A stretch of 64,000 bases of DNA from Wurfbainia villosa (Eukaryota; Streptophyta; Magnoliopsida; Zingiberales; Zingiberaceae). Both the position numbers and the translations under genes were made by a program. Where the stretch lies: contig CM046005.1 in assembly GCA_025175895.1 (NCBI GenBank), positions 55,534,325 through 55,598,324 of the forward strand. Direction: 5' to 3'. Below, in pieces: positions 21,816-32,637 of the stretch. The notes beneath the pieces were generated by a model that saw only the letters and a list, made by a program, of their open reading frames with translations, had not been told where the DNA came from and searched no databases. Within the stretch, counting starts at the first letter, position 1. The number at the start of each line of letters is the position of its first letter.

Positions 21816-23113
21816 TGTTGGATCGAAAGTGTCGCTAGAGGGGGGGGTGAATAGCGATACGATGTCGTTAAAAAACTTTTGCAATAAGTAAAAAGCAAGT
21901 AGAGAATGCACAGCGGAAATATAAAGTAGACAAGATATTTTTACGTGGTTCACAATCTTTCGATTGCTAATCCACGGCCCTAGTGATCCTTGATCACGTA
22001 CGGAGGGCAATTCACTAAAACCACTCCTCCTCGTTGGAGGTAGGAGCAACGATTACAAAAAGAAATCAAGGCAAAGGGACACTCCCCCTTTCCTTGTTAC
22101 GATTAAAGCACAAAGTCAATTTAAAGAAGTAGAACTTAAATAAATATACCGACAACTCTTATAAGTAGAAGATGTAGCTTTCGTTGTCGTGACGCCGTTC
22201 GTAGCAAATGTGAGTAGTAGTAGCGGCGTTACGACGGCGTGTTGAGAGCTCTTGATTTCTTGTTGTTGCTTGGAGTGAACATGTCTATTTATGGATATTG
22301 ATCTATGAATTTAGACATAGGTAGTGTCCAAGGTGAGGTTCTTATCCCAACTCAAGGATGAGGTGTTTCATCCAACCACCTTGTGCCACCTCCAACCTTC
22401 TTGTGCGCCAACTCAAGGATGAGGTGTTTCATCCAACCACCTTGTGCCACCTCCAACCTTCTTGTGCGCCAACTCAAGGATGAGGTGTTTCATCCAACCA
22501 CCTTGTGCCACCTCCAACCTCCTTGGGCGCCAACTTGTTGGAGCCATTCAACAATGCCACATCATGGGAGCCAACCATCTTGTGCCAACTCACCTTATTT
22601 TGGGCGTCCACCACAAGGAAGCTTGGTGATGGTTTGGATGTCCACCTTGATGCCACATCACCCTTTGTACCAAAACACGAGTCAAGTCCAAATTCACCCC
22701 CTTGAAATTCGAGCTCTTCTCGAGGATTTGGAACTTGACTAGCAGCTGATGAGTCAAAGGGTTTTGACCGCAGATACTGCTAGCTTAAAATATAAAGTAC
22801 GATGGTTCTAACCATCCGATCTCGACCTAGACCTTCCATCGGAGGTATCGGATCTACGCTAACGACCTTGCTTCGCTCTTTCACGAGCTTACCTTGTAGC
22901 CTGCGCCGGTCTTCACCCGAGTACCTCGGCCTCAGAAGTCCTCTGGGCGTTGCGACCCACCTCGGTTCCCACCGGGTGTCGCAGACCTTCCGCTCAACTT
23001 TAGCATTTCTGCACACTTAATTGAGCTCGTAAGATAACAAATATACCCTTAACTATTAAGCCTTTTGCCATAATCAAAATACCGGTTCGACTTTGGTGCC
23101 CACTGCACCAACA
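21816..23113 (-). repeat. Sv1 right LTR (5' LTR)
   Basis: TGTTGGATCGAAAGTG ... TGCACCAACA, 1,298 bp against 1,303 bp in the left copy. The 61-bp array is at 22347-22529. Hairpins CAATC-TTTC-GATTG (21953-21966) and GTGATC-CTT-GATCAC (21983-21997) lie near the left end, which is the U5 side in the element's own direction. Confidence 0.93.
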
Positions 23114-23468
23114 AGGTGAAGTTGGGTGCTATGCATATGATGCATACTTGTTAATGTGTTAACAACCCAATGTATGTGTGAACATTCAATTAGTTGATAG
23201 CACATTGTGATAGTTGCATATACGTGATATGCAATCGGTATAGTTGATACCTACCGTCGTAGTTATGAATGGCTTGTTGGACTCTCTCCAAGGTTGTTCA
23301 TAACTATGATGGATATCAGCCCATTCGGAGATGGACCTACGATCTCCCGAAGTGATTTTGGGGTTTTTGAAATTCGAAAAATGAATGGGATTTATAAATG
23401 TATATTGATGCATTTTTAAAATCATCTTTCTCATATATGCTCGTTTTGTATTTCTAAGATTGATCATC
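23114..23468 (+). other. Cb1 leader, second part
   Basis: Continues the Cb1 leader after Sv1. It aligns with Cb2 minus strand at 47699-48060. It carries the fourth leader copy of TTGGACTCTCTCCAA (23277-23291). No ORF before the gag start at 23469. Confidence 0.8.
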
Positions 23469-26400
23469 ATGTCTTTGAATTTGCGTTCCATTTTGGATTC
23501 GAATAAATTGACTGGGCCGAGCTTCTTGGACTGGCTTAGAAGCTTGAGAATTGTTCTCAAGGTTGAAAAGCTTGCAAATGTCCTCGAAGCGCCTCTTCCT
23601 GCCCGTCCTAGTGACGATGCAACTCTGGACCAATTGTTGGCCTATCAGAAACATGTGAGTGATTCTGAACAAATGAGTTGCATCATGCTAGCCGCGATGG
23701 AACCCAAGCTACGAAAGCAGCATGAGCATATGGATGCTCATATCGTAGTCCTTCATCTTTGTGAGTTGGTTGATGAGCAAGTGAGATTCGAAAGGTTTGA
23801 AGTCTCAAAGCTCCTCTTCACCTCTGAGATGCTAGAAGGTTCATCTGTGGTACTGCTCAATATGCTGAAGACTGTGGAGTCTTCTGAGAAGCATGAGCAG
23901 GGGACGGTGCTGTTAGTTGATTCCTCGAAGAAAGGTTCTAAGAGGAAGTCAAAGGAACAGCAAAAGGGAAAGAAGAGAAAGGCTAAGAAGGTAGAACTAG
24001 CACAAAAGGAAACTTGCCATCATTATGACAAGGAGAGCTATTTGCGAAGAAAGTGCAAGATTTATCTTGAGTCTGTGAAGAAGGATAAGGCATCGGATGC
24101 CCCATCTTCTTCAGAAATCTTCTTTATTGATTGTCATTCTATTTCCTCAGACACTTGGGTATTTGATACTGGGTGTGGCTCACATATATGTAATGACATA
24201 CAGGGGCTAAGGAATAGAAGAAGACTTGTCAGAGGGGAGTCAAATTTGTGAGTTGGCAATGGAGCAAAGGTTGCTGCGGTCGCCATCGGAACTTATTTGC
24301 TGAAGCTCCCTAGTGGACTAGTCTTAGAACTGGACAATTGCTATTATGTTCCTTCTCTAATAAAGAACATTGTTTCTATTTCCTGTTTAAATAGAAATGG
24401 TTTCCATTTGACGTTTAATAACAATTGTTGTTATATAACTTTAAATGGCATACTTTATGGAACTGGAACCTTGAGTAATGGTATTTATACGTTGGATGTA
24501 TCCAGTGACATTTTCAATATCGAAGCGAGCAACACGCGTGCTCGAAAGGATAATCAAATAGACTCCTATATGTGGCATTGTCGTCTTGTCCATATAAGCA
24601 AGAAACGCATGTCCGAATTACACCGATGTGGAATTCTGGAATCGTTTGAATTGGATTCATACGATACATGCGAATCATGCTTAAAAGGCAAGATGACTAA
24701 GTTACCTTTTACTGGAAAAGGTGAACGAGTGGGAGAGTTATTAGGTCTAATACATACTGATGTATGTGGACCTATGTCAACTCAAGCATTAGGAGGCTAT
24801 AGCTACTTCATTACCTTCACCGATGATCACTCACGGTTTGGGTATGTGTTCTTGATGAAACACAAGTCTGAAGCCTTTGAAAGGTTCAAAGAATTCAGAA
24901 ATGAAGTAGAGAAACAACATGACAAGAGTATTAAAATACTTCGATCGGATCGAGGTGGTGAATACTTAAGTCAAGAGTTTCTTGATTATCTAAGAGACAA
25001 TGGCATATTGTCTCAATGGACTCCGCCCTATACACCACAGCATAATGGTGTATCTGAGAGGCGTAACCGGACCTTGTTGGACAGGGTCAGGTCAATGATG
25101 AATCATGCAACTCTTCCCAAGTCCTTTTGGGGCTATGCACTTCAGACAGCTGTTTACTTGTTAAACAGAATGCCTACCAAGGTAGTCTCAACTACTCCAT
25201 ATGAGATATGGAATAGTAAGAAACCTCATGTATCTTACTTGAAGATATGGGGTTGTCCTGCTTATGTGAAGCGGACTGTATCAGACAAATTGGATGCTAA
25301 GTCTGATAAATGTCTATTTGTTGGATACCCTAAGGAAACAAGGGGTTACCAATTCTATCATCCTGTGGAACAAAAGGTGTTTGTTTCAAGGCATGCTGTG
25401 TTTCTAGAAAAAGAGTTTCTCTTGCAAGAAAACAGTGGGAGTGTCGTCGAGCTTGAGGAGGCTCGAGAGACTCAAATAGACATTAATGAGATACCTGGTG
25501 AAGCACAAACCGACAACTCATAGTGATGAGCCATCTACTGGACTATTGTAACACCACATCTTCGTAGATCCGGTAGAACACGCAATATTCCCGAGAGATA
25601 TGGATTTCGTAAGTTTAATCGAATGACGTGTTACTCATTGATGATGAGGAGCCTACCGCTTATGAAGAAGTGCCGATAAGTTCAGAAGGGATAAGTGGCT
25701 TGATGCCATGAAGTCGAAATGGATTCCATGTATGAAACCAAGTTTGGAACTTGGTTGACCCACCAAGGATAAAGCCTATAGGGTGCAAGTGGGTTTTCAA
25801 GAAGAAAACCGACATGGATGGTAATGTGATTACCTATAAGGCTAGATTGGTGGCGAAAGGATATCGTCAAAAACAAGGTGTTGATTATGACGAAACCTAT
25901 TCGCCTGTAGCTACGCTTAAATCCATTCGGATGCTCCTGGCCATAGCGGCTCATTATGATTATGAGATATGGCAGATGGATGTGAAAACAACTTTCCTTA
26001 ATGGAAACTTGCTCGAGGACGTGTATATGATACAGCCTGAGGGTTTCATCGCTGATAAAACCAAGGTATGCAAATTGCGATGGTCCATTTATGGATCAAG
26101 CAAGCATCCAGAGTCGGAATATCCGCTTTGATGAGACAATCAAAAGTTTGATTTCTCACAAAATCCGCATTTAACCTTGTGTGTACAAGAAGGTTAGTGG
26201 GAGTGCAAGTATTCCTAGTATTGTATGTCGATGACATACTACTTATAGGAAACGATGTTTCAATCTTACAAGCTGAAGGTTTGGTTATCCAAGACATTCT
26301 CCATGAAAGACCTGGGAGAAGCAACCTACATCCTCGGGATTAAGATCTATAGAGATAGATCGAAACGGTTGCTTGGTCTTTCGCAGTCTACATATATAGA

Positions 26401-27194
26401 TCGAGTGCTAAAGAGGTTTAGCATGTCGGAATCCAAGAAAGGTTTCCTACCCATCAGGCATGAGGTACACCTTTCGAAGTCTATGTGTCCGCGCACAGAA
26501 GACGAGAGGATTTGTATGAGTAAGATTCCCTATGCATCCGCAATAGGATCTATCATGTATGCTATGTTATGTACGAGGCCCGATGTATCGTATGCTCTGA
26601 GTGTCACGAGCAGATACCAGTCCGATCCAGGAATGGATCATCACATAAGACGATCCTTAAGTACTTGAGAAGAACTAAGGATGTGTTCCTAATATATGGA
26701 GAAGGGGACATGGTGATACGCGGGTATACGGATGCCAGCTTCCAGACAGACAAGGATGATTCTAGGTCTCAGTCTGGATATGTGTTCACCTTGAATGGGG
26801 GCGCAGTGAGTTGGAAAAGTTCCAAACAAGAGACTGTAGCGGATTCTACCACTGAGGCAGAATACATTGCAGCTTCGGAAGCAGCAAAGGAAGCGGTTTG
26901 GATCAAAAAGTTCGTTCATGAACTTGGTGTGATTCTGGCCATTGTTGAAGCAATACCGGTCTACTGCGACAACAATGGAGCAATTGCACAGGCGAAAGAG
27001 CCAAGGTCTCATCCGATTCAAACATGCCGCGCTATCATCTTATCAGAGAGATCATCAGTAGGAACGAAATACAAATCGAGAAAATTCCCACTGAAAGGAA
27101 CTTAGCGGATCCCTTGACTAAGGCATTACCTCAAAATAAGTTTGAGGGTCATGTTCGAGCTTATGGTATTGGATACCGTAGCGATTGGCATTAG
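23469..27194 (+). pseudogene. Cb1 gag-pol polyprotein, broken
   Basis: Gag opens at 23469 (MSLNLRSILDSNKLTGPSFL) with a UBN2-type gag and a degenerate zinc knuckle (CHHYDKESYLRRKC; two zinc ligands replaced). Protease DTGCGSHICND is near 24165. A stop at 24249-24251 (TGA) is TGT in Cb2. Integrase is intact in one frame, 24297-25523 (pre-integrase zinc motif WHCRLVHISKKR ... CESCLKGK; core HTDVCGPM, DDHSRFGYVF, TPQHNGVSERRNRTL). RT starts near 25751 (CKWVFKKKTDMDG) with YVDD at 26224-26235, but frame breaks occur near 25523-25750, 26090-26150, 26260 and 26640. RNase H ends at 27194 after another shift. The gag-pol frame is single, as in Tork-like copia elements, and cannot make full protein as written. 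Confidence 0.93.
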
Positions 27195-27208
27195 GCCAAG
27201 TGGGAGTC
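27195..27208 (+). other. Cb1 polypurine tract
   Basis: GCCAAGTGGGAGTC touches the 3' LTR start. The Cb2 counterpart is AACTCCCACTTGGCC at 44007-44021 on the other strand. Confidence 0.85.
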
Positions 27209-29427
27209 TGTTAGTTATATATGAGAGATGTCCTAAGGCAATCGCCTTATGTATGAACCATTTATATGATAAATGAAGATTCACTATTTGAGTATACATG
27301 TTTTATGTATTTGATTGGATCATAAACTCATTTACTGAATGTCCACGATACGATTCACAGCATGAGAGAATTTGTGATTGGATCACAACTAGTGAGTATC
27401 TCTACATGTGTAATTGTGATGTATCGGAATTATCCCTAGTCGATGAATTGATGGATATGGACACCATCAATTCTGTCGAGACTAGCACGAGGTATACTCC
27501 TTGGTGTATCCAAACAATGATGATTCTCACCGGGCCGAGACATTGTGATGTCCAGAGTTAATCGTGGATGCTAGTTATGGTAACTAGTTCATTGGAGTGA
27601 CCAGCCGTAAGACTTCATATGGTTCTCTGCATATATAGATATGTCAATGAAGTTCTTACTGTGGCTTAAGTGTGATGTTCCTTTGACTTGCGGTATTCAA
27701 GTCATCTTGATCATGGAGACTTATGCTTTGACATCTTAAACAAACATCTCTAAGGAGATGTGGACCCGGGATGATTGAGTATAAGTCGAAGTGATCGAAG
27801 GTGTTTGAATAGCCTATAAAGGATTCACCACTCCTTGCGAGGAGATGTATACCCATGGCCTCTCGTCGGATTGTTACTAAAGTCTTTGGCCAAAGCATTA
27901 CATGTTTAGAGTAAGGTACTCTTCGATACATGTGGAGTAACTAGAATCCGTAGGACGAGGAAATGATACTTGGGCTAGGTGTAACGTAGTCAACCTAGTG
28001 GGGACTGACACTATAGACCATGTCCTGAACCAAGTGGGTATAAGATGAGTGAAGGGAATGGGGCACGAATCATTCGAGCTGCTGAAGGGTTTCAGAAATA
28101 GTTCTGGATCAACCATTGATCTTTTCGGTTAATTGGGGATCATGATGTACTACTAGGTGCCACTCATGATCGTTCTATAATTAATGGTTAATTATAGACG
28201 ACCAACATAAACCGAGAACCTATTTGGTCACACGCACAACGAGCGTAATCCAAAGGATTTAAAACGAGCTTGAGAATGGGATTCTCAGACCGAGAGAAAC
28301 TAGGTTTGGTTGGACCAAACATAAAGCGAGCATGAAATCGTTTCAGTTGCAATGGAAGCGTGGATGGGTCGTGTCTTATGAAGACATAATGGACGAACCA
28401 AAATGGTTTGGTTCTAATCCAATGGAGGAGAATAAACCAAAGGGTTTGGTTTATTTTAAACGAATGAACCAAAAGTTGGTTCGGTTCATTTTAACTTAAA
28501 ATAAACCATTATGGTTTGGTTTATTTTAACTTATCTTAATGGAGAGGGTTAACGGGTCTAATGGTTATGATCCAATAACCATTAAGAGAATTAGTTCTCT
28601 ATAAAAGAGGGCTTAATGGATAATTAAGCCCTAATTGAAGAGCCCTAAACCTAGTTGCCGCCCACCCCATTGAAGGAGTTGGTGCCAACCTCCATTGCCG
28701 CCCAGCCCATTGTGCCGCCGTTCAAGTTGTTTTCAGCGTCCAAGCTTCACCCGGTGAACCCTCCGGCGACCCTCCGGTGATCTTCCTAGGCCTCGGTGAA
28801 AAGGTGAGCACTTGGCTTCCTTGTTTTGGTCGGCGCCTACTCCTCCACCAAGCTGTCCAGTTTTCTGGACAGCTTCTTCTCCTCTCGTCGGAGCGTCATT
28901 TGGACGACGGTTAGAGCTCCGACAGCGGCTAAATTACCGGGGATTCGATCTCCGGTAATCCTCTGAGGTGGAGGACGAAGGATTCGTCAATCGGTTGACG
29001 AATACCTCTCCGGAGAAGCGAGTTTTGAGGACTCGTCTTAGGATCCGAATTTGGATTCGGATCGTGATCATCTCTCGATCACGTCGTCTTCAACACGAGG
29101 CTAGTAACCCGTACGAAGACGAAGCTCATGGCTTAGCGAAGTCATCCCTAGGAACTCGGCGTGGATACGGATAGAGACGATTCTAGAGAGAATCGTTCCG
29201 GTTGATGCCGTTCCCGCTACACGTCATACGAAAGGTATAACGTAGATAAATTTCCTTTTTATTGCAAATTTAAATTTACGGTTATGTCTACACTTGTTGT
29301 AATATGCATGCGTGTGTTGTGTGTGTTGTAATAAATAGGAGTATTTATTATTTTTATTGCTTCCGCTGTGTTCATGTTTACGAAACATGATCGAACACAC
29401 ACACGCCGCGGTGCCGGAAACCCAACA
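27209..29427 (+). repeat. Cb1 3' LTR (2,219 bp)
   Basis: Same ends as the 5' LTR. Differences are few, but one block at about 27512-27545 differs by many bases at once from 14593-14625. TATAAAA at 28600-28606. The perfect 11-bp AAGCTGTCCAG/CTGGACAGCTT hairpin is kept near 28848-28873. GGATT (29428-29432) follows as the TSD. Confidence 0.95.
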
Positions 29428-29432
29428 GGATT

Positions 29433-29613
29433 CCCAATCCGAACAACAACACATCCACTGGACAAAATGATACTCAAAATTTCAGTCCCTATGGGATCGA
29501 TATTCTTTATTACTTGATGACATTCGTGCACTTGCGGGCATTGAGCGTGAGCACGCGCTTCAAGTCCTCGACGGTTCCCATCGCGAGATTTGAGGTCGCG
29601 TTCGCGTGCATCA
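29433..29613 (+). repeat. Ld1 3' LTR, second part
   Basis: Continues the LTR interrupted at 14287: CCCAATCCGAACAACAACAC matches the 5' LTR near 9944. It ends TTCGCGTGCATCA and is followed by GTTAC, the Ld1 TSD. Confidence 0.92.
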
Positions 29614-29816
29614 GTTACCTCAAGGGGGAGGACTTGAAAAAGAGTTTTACTCCTACTCCTACTTATGCTAACTTACTAAGTTACTCTCACTAGCTTACTA
29701 AGTTATGTATTTATGTCTCTTTCATATTTATGCTTATTTCATAATCATTTAATTAATGCATGTTTATTTTTCCCTTAACTTTGTGTCGGTTTGTCATAGA
29801 TCAAAAAGGGAGAGAT
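29614..29816 (+). other. Sv3 3' internal end with polypurine tracts
   Basis: Resumes Sv3 after Ld1: CTCAAGGGGGAGGACTTG, then non-coding sequence, then ATCAAAAAGGGAGAGAT touching the 3' LTR. Sv2 has the same layout on its strand (52491-52700). Confidence 0.85.
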
Positions 29817-30937
29817 TGTTGGTGCAGTAGACACCAGATAATCGAACCTAGGTTTTGATTATGACAAAGACCCAAAGCTAAGGTCATATTGTTGTCTAAC
29901 TAGCTGATCCAAGTGTTCAACAATGGTTAAGCTGAGTTGAAGGTCGGCAACACCCGGAGAATCCCGAGTCAGAAAACCATGGTGGTCGGGCGACACCGAG
30001 AGAACTTTAGATGGAGCCAAAGAACCTAGGTGGAGACCTGAAGCAAAGCTGCGAGTCACAAAAGAACCTAAGGTAAGCTCGTGTGTGAGTGAATGTAAGG
30101 TCGGGTCCTTCGTACGAGGACATCCTTAGGTGGTGATCCGACTAAGACTTCCCATGGAAGGTCTAAGTCGAGATCGGACGGTAAGTGGTCGTCAAATTCA
30201 CTTATATTATTTTTATTTAGTGCTAACTCTTTAGTGCAGTCGAGAACCCTAGCCACCTGTCGACTGCTAACTTGTAGCAGTCGACTACTAGGCATTAGTC
30301 GAACTGATAAGGGCAGCAGTCGACTACCATTTAAATTTCCAACCTCAAGGAGAGTCAAGATAAGCGATGAGGTTCTTTGACCATGAGTTGGAACTGAACA
30401 TTGGGGTAGCTTCCAAGGCTATAAAAGAAGGGGGGTTTCACCCCTTTAGGTTATCTAAGTGCTTACAAAGTGATCCCGCAATGCCACCTCTCTACGACTA
30501 CGCTATGACGTCGAAACGTTGTCGGAACATCGATGACACGACCTCAAGATTAAAGATCCATTCGTCATCGGTATAACTTTCCATTTCTATTCAGTGTACT
30601 AAGTTTCTTTTCAATTATTGTATTCGAAGTTTTCATTGTAAAATGAGGTGAGGTAGGCTTGTTGCCTCATCCTCAGACTTTCCGTGTTTTCGTGTATCCG
30701 TTGTCTCCTACCTCTAACGAGGAGGAGATCTTTTAGTGAATTGCCCTCCGTATGCGGTCTAGGATCAAAAGGGCCTTGAATTAGCAACCGTTAGGTTGTG
30801 AACCAAGTAAAAATAAACTTGTCATTTACTTTTCCGCTGTGCAACTCTTCACTTTATTTTTATCGAACGAAAAGGAAAAGAAACGAAGTTTTACATGTGC
30901 TATTCACCCCCACCCTCTAGCACTTTTCGATCCAATA
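29817..30937 (+). repeat. Sv3 3' LTR (1,121 bp)
   Basis: TGTTGGTGCAGTAGACACC ... TTTCGATCCAATA; the usual terminal CA has become TA. TATA box CTATAAAAG at 30419-30427. Two AGTCGACT palindromes (30279-30286, 30318-30325) lie in U3. A hairpin CAACC-GTTA-GGTTG (30785-30798) lies at the place where Sv1 and Sv2 have hairpins of different sequence. GATCA (30938-30942) would be the right TSD; the left is outside the window. Confidence 0.92.
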
Positions 30938-31550
30938 GATCATAGTTGGATATTCTTGATAATTTAAAAACATTTCATGTTTTGTAAACTTTGAGTTAAT
31001 GCTTTGAAACATTTGAAGGAAAAACTAGTTTTCCAAGTTGATACAAATTTGAGAATTTTAGAACTTTTGAATTTTTGTCCAACTTTTGAGAATTATATGT
31101 ATTTTCAAGAAAAATCATTTTTCCCTGATAGAGGAACTCATAAGAAATATGTTCTCAAAATTTCATGTTTTTTCGAATTTTTACAAATTTTTAATGCATT
31201 TATAGAGTTGACTTCAGAAATATGAATTCAGCATTATCAGACACCAGTCGACTGATGACACTATGCACGAGCACAATAGCTTATTTTTGGGTGTTTCAAA
31301 ATTTCTTTTGAGTGTTTTATTCCCTTAAATCATGATACCACATTGTATAAGTATTTGTATGATTTTTTTGTTGGTGTCAAAGGGTGCGAAATGTTAAGGT
31401 TTAAGTTAAACACTTGAGACCATGTGTTAAGGGGGAGTTTGCATGTATTAAGGGGGAGCTTGATATTCATGCCTTTTATTCATGATAATTGTTTCTTTAA
31501 GTATTTTTACCTAACTTAAATATATTGTCACACATCAAAAAGGGGGAGAT
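30938..31550 (+). other. Sv4 3' internal region
   Basis: AT-rich, with one 73-codon ORF (31004-31225: MKHLKEKLVFQVDTNLRILE...) that matches no family I recognise. Polypurine tracts AAGGGGGAG occur at about 31430, 31450 and 31539. A CAGTCGACTG palindrome lies at 31245-31254. Confidence 0.6.
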
Positions 31551-32039
31551 TGTTAGGACAATCAACTCATGTATGATCATGGTTTTGATGTGCGTGTCAA
31601 AAGGTTTAAGTTAGGTTGTTTATGCTTTTGATGTGTGTGTTCAAGTAGTGTAGGACTTGGTGAATCACACATGAGTAGCTTGATGAAGCATTGGCGAGTT
31701 TATTCATCTCATGGCTCGGGTCTTTGAGTCGGTGAAGGATAGCACGGGGAGAAGTTGTGAGCTTGGTGCATCTGAGGGACCGTCGGACGAGGAGCAATAG
31801 AGTTAAGCCAAAGGAAGTAGACTTCAGGGTATGATGGGAAGGATGGCAAGGGGAGAAGCCATGAGCTTAGTGCATCCGAGGGACGCAGGTCAAAAGAAGA
31901 GAGCTTCAATGATGTACTCCATGGGGAGATGAGAGTTGAGTGATTATAACCCGGGACTGGGTAGTTCGACTTAGGTGAACATGGCCAAATGGCTAAGATC
32001 AAGTGTCGGATGCTCAAACACTTGTATTTGAGGTTTTAC

Positions 32040-32380
32040 CCAATGACAACCAACTGATATAGGTATCAGTCGACTGGTACAAGTCGACAACAGCTGACTG
32101 AATTTGCCTGAGGGTTTGTGGTCCACCAGTCGACTGGTCCACCATTAGTCGACTGCCATAGAAAGCAGTTGACTGTTATAAGTGGACTCGGGCACAAAAC
32201 TTCTCGTAGCCAACTGAGCAGTCGAACTGATAGCTGATCAGTCGATTGACAGTGTGAGCAGTCGACTGCGTAGGTTACCAATGAGTTGTAACGACCGTGG
32301 ATCAGGCTTGGTCAGAAGCTGTTGGAGTTTGTTCGTTACAGTGGTAGTCGACTACTGGCATGCAATAGTCGACTACTGCA
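32040..32380. repeat. Cluster of CAGTCGACTG palindromes in Sv4 U3
   Basis: At least five full palindromes around a GTCGAC core and several one-base-off forms (AAGTCGACAA, CAGTTGACTG, CAGTCGATTG) lie just upstream of the TATA box at 32409. Decay of the core CG to TG or CA fits cytosine methylation. Conserved LTR palindromes are a described trait of Sireviruses (family knowledge). Confidence 0.85.
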
Positions 32381-32408
32381 TGCCCAATGGGAAAAAGGTC
32401 CTCTTCTC

Positions 32409-32415
32409 TATAAAA
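32409..32415 (+). promoter_or_regulatory. TATA box of Sv4 LTR
   Basis: TTCTCTATAAAAGGAGGGC, mid-LTR, directly downstream of the GTCGAC palindrome cluster. Confidence 0.7.
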
Positions 32416-32526
32416 GGAGGGCTTAGGAGCCTTAGGGTGGCAAATGCTTACATTCCTAATCATACTCTAAAGGCTCTCACAGTTTCTAAGTGTTTTTACT
32501 CATCTCTTTTCTATTTCTACTTGTAT

Positions 32527-32637
32527 TATCTTGTGAGAAGAGGAGTTTGTTTAAGAAGGTTTTCCTTCACCTTGTATTCATTTAAAGGAGAATATAGTGG
32601 AAGGTTGAGGGAGTCATCCTCCTAATGGATTGTCGTG
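32527..32637 (+). repeat. 111-bp direct repeat flanking Cb2, left copy
   Basis: TATCTTGTGAGAAGAGGAG ... ATTGTCGTG. It recurs at 51137-51247 with six mismatches by my count. Cb2 starts immediately after it. A normal copia insertion would leave a 5-bp duplication. Confidence 0.9.

Larger units (their letters stand above)
17432..23113 (-). mobile_element. Sv1: internally deleted Sirevirus-type element
   Basis: LTRs at 17432-18734 and 21816-23113 start TGTTGGATCG and end GCACCAACA. The PBS complement sits beside the right LTR and the polypurine complement (CTCCCCCTTTTTGAT) beside the left, so it is on the minus strand. The right flank AGGTG and left flank AGTG fit an AGGTG TSD that lost one G: Cb2, which lacks this insertion, reads GGGAGGTGAAG here (complement of about 48052-48062). 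The internal region is only 3.1 kb, against 6.5 kb in Sv2, because protease, integrase and most of RT are gone. Confidence 0.92.
14288..29427 (+). mobile_element. Cb1: copia element family b, split by Sv1
   Basis: 5' LTR 14288-16503, PBS at 16505, a long leader, gag-pol 23469-27194, polypurine tract, 3' LTR 27209-29427. The exact TSD GGATT lies at 14283-14287 and 29428-29432, inside the Ld1 3' LTR. Without Sv1 it is about 9.4 kb. The integrase-RT-RNase H order and the TGGTATCAGAGC PBS make it Ty1/copia. Long LTR, long leader and UBN2-type gag suggest a Tork/Angela-like lineage (inference). Its LTRs are close in length (2,216 and 2,219 bp) and nearly identical, so insertion was fairly recent. 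Confidence 0.95.
8757..29613 (+). mobile_element. Ld1: non-autonomous LTR element (LARD-like), split by Cb1
   Basis: 5' LTR 8757-10124, internal region 10125-13114 and 3' LTR 13115-14287 continuing at 29433-29613. The TSD GTTAC flanks it at 8752-8756 and 29614-29618. The internal region holds no protease, integrase or RT, only a decayed zinc-knuckle ORF and a decayed Gln/Glu-rich ORF, so the element would depend on enzymes made elsewhere. The PBS (TTTGGCGCCATTGTTAGGGA) is the TGGCGCC type used by many Ty3/gypsy-related plant elements, so a gypsy-like helper is an inference. Without its insertion it is about 5.7 kb. Confidence 0.9.
5359..30937 (+). mobile_element. Sv3: Sirevirus-type copia element, split by Gy1 and Ld1
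   Basis: Three parts align in order with the related element Sv2: pol at 5359-8135, the post-pol region 8136-8756 continuing at 29619-29816, and a 3' LTR at 29817-30937. The join is clear because 8752-8756 and 29614-29618 are both GTTAC, the TSD of Ld1. Sv2 reads straight through the equivalent GGGAGG...CTCAAGGGGGAG stretch. The 5' LTR, gag and protease lie beyond Gy1, outside the window. Repeated GGGGGAG tracts near the 3' end support Sirevirus assignment. Sv3 is inserted in the 3' internal end of Sv4. Confidence 0.85.
31551..32637 (+). repeat. Sv4 3' LTR, first part
   Basis: TGTTAGGACAATCAACTC onward until Cb2. The TATA box CTATAAAAGG is at 32408-32417. U3 is packed with GTCGAC palindromes: CAGTCGACTG at 32067-32076 and 32127-32136, GCAGTCGACTGC at 32258-32269, TAGTCGACTA at 32345-32354 and 32366-32375, plus decayed copies. 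The last 111 bp (32527-32637) recur at 51137-51247. Confidence 0.85.

Noticed and set aside
31004..31225. Possible envelope-like ORF of Sv4
   Set aside because: Only 73 codons, no signal peptide or transmembrane pattern that I can see, no relative to compare.
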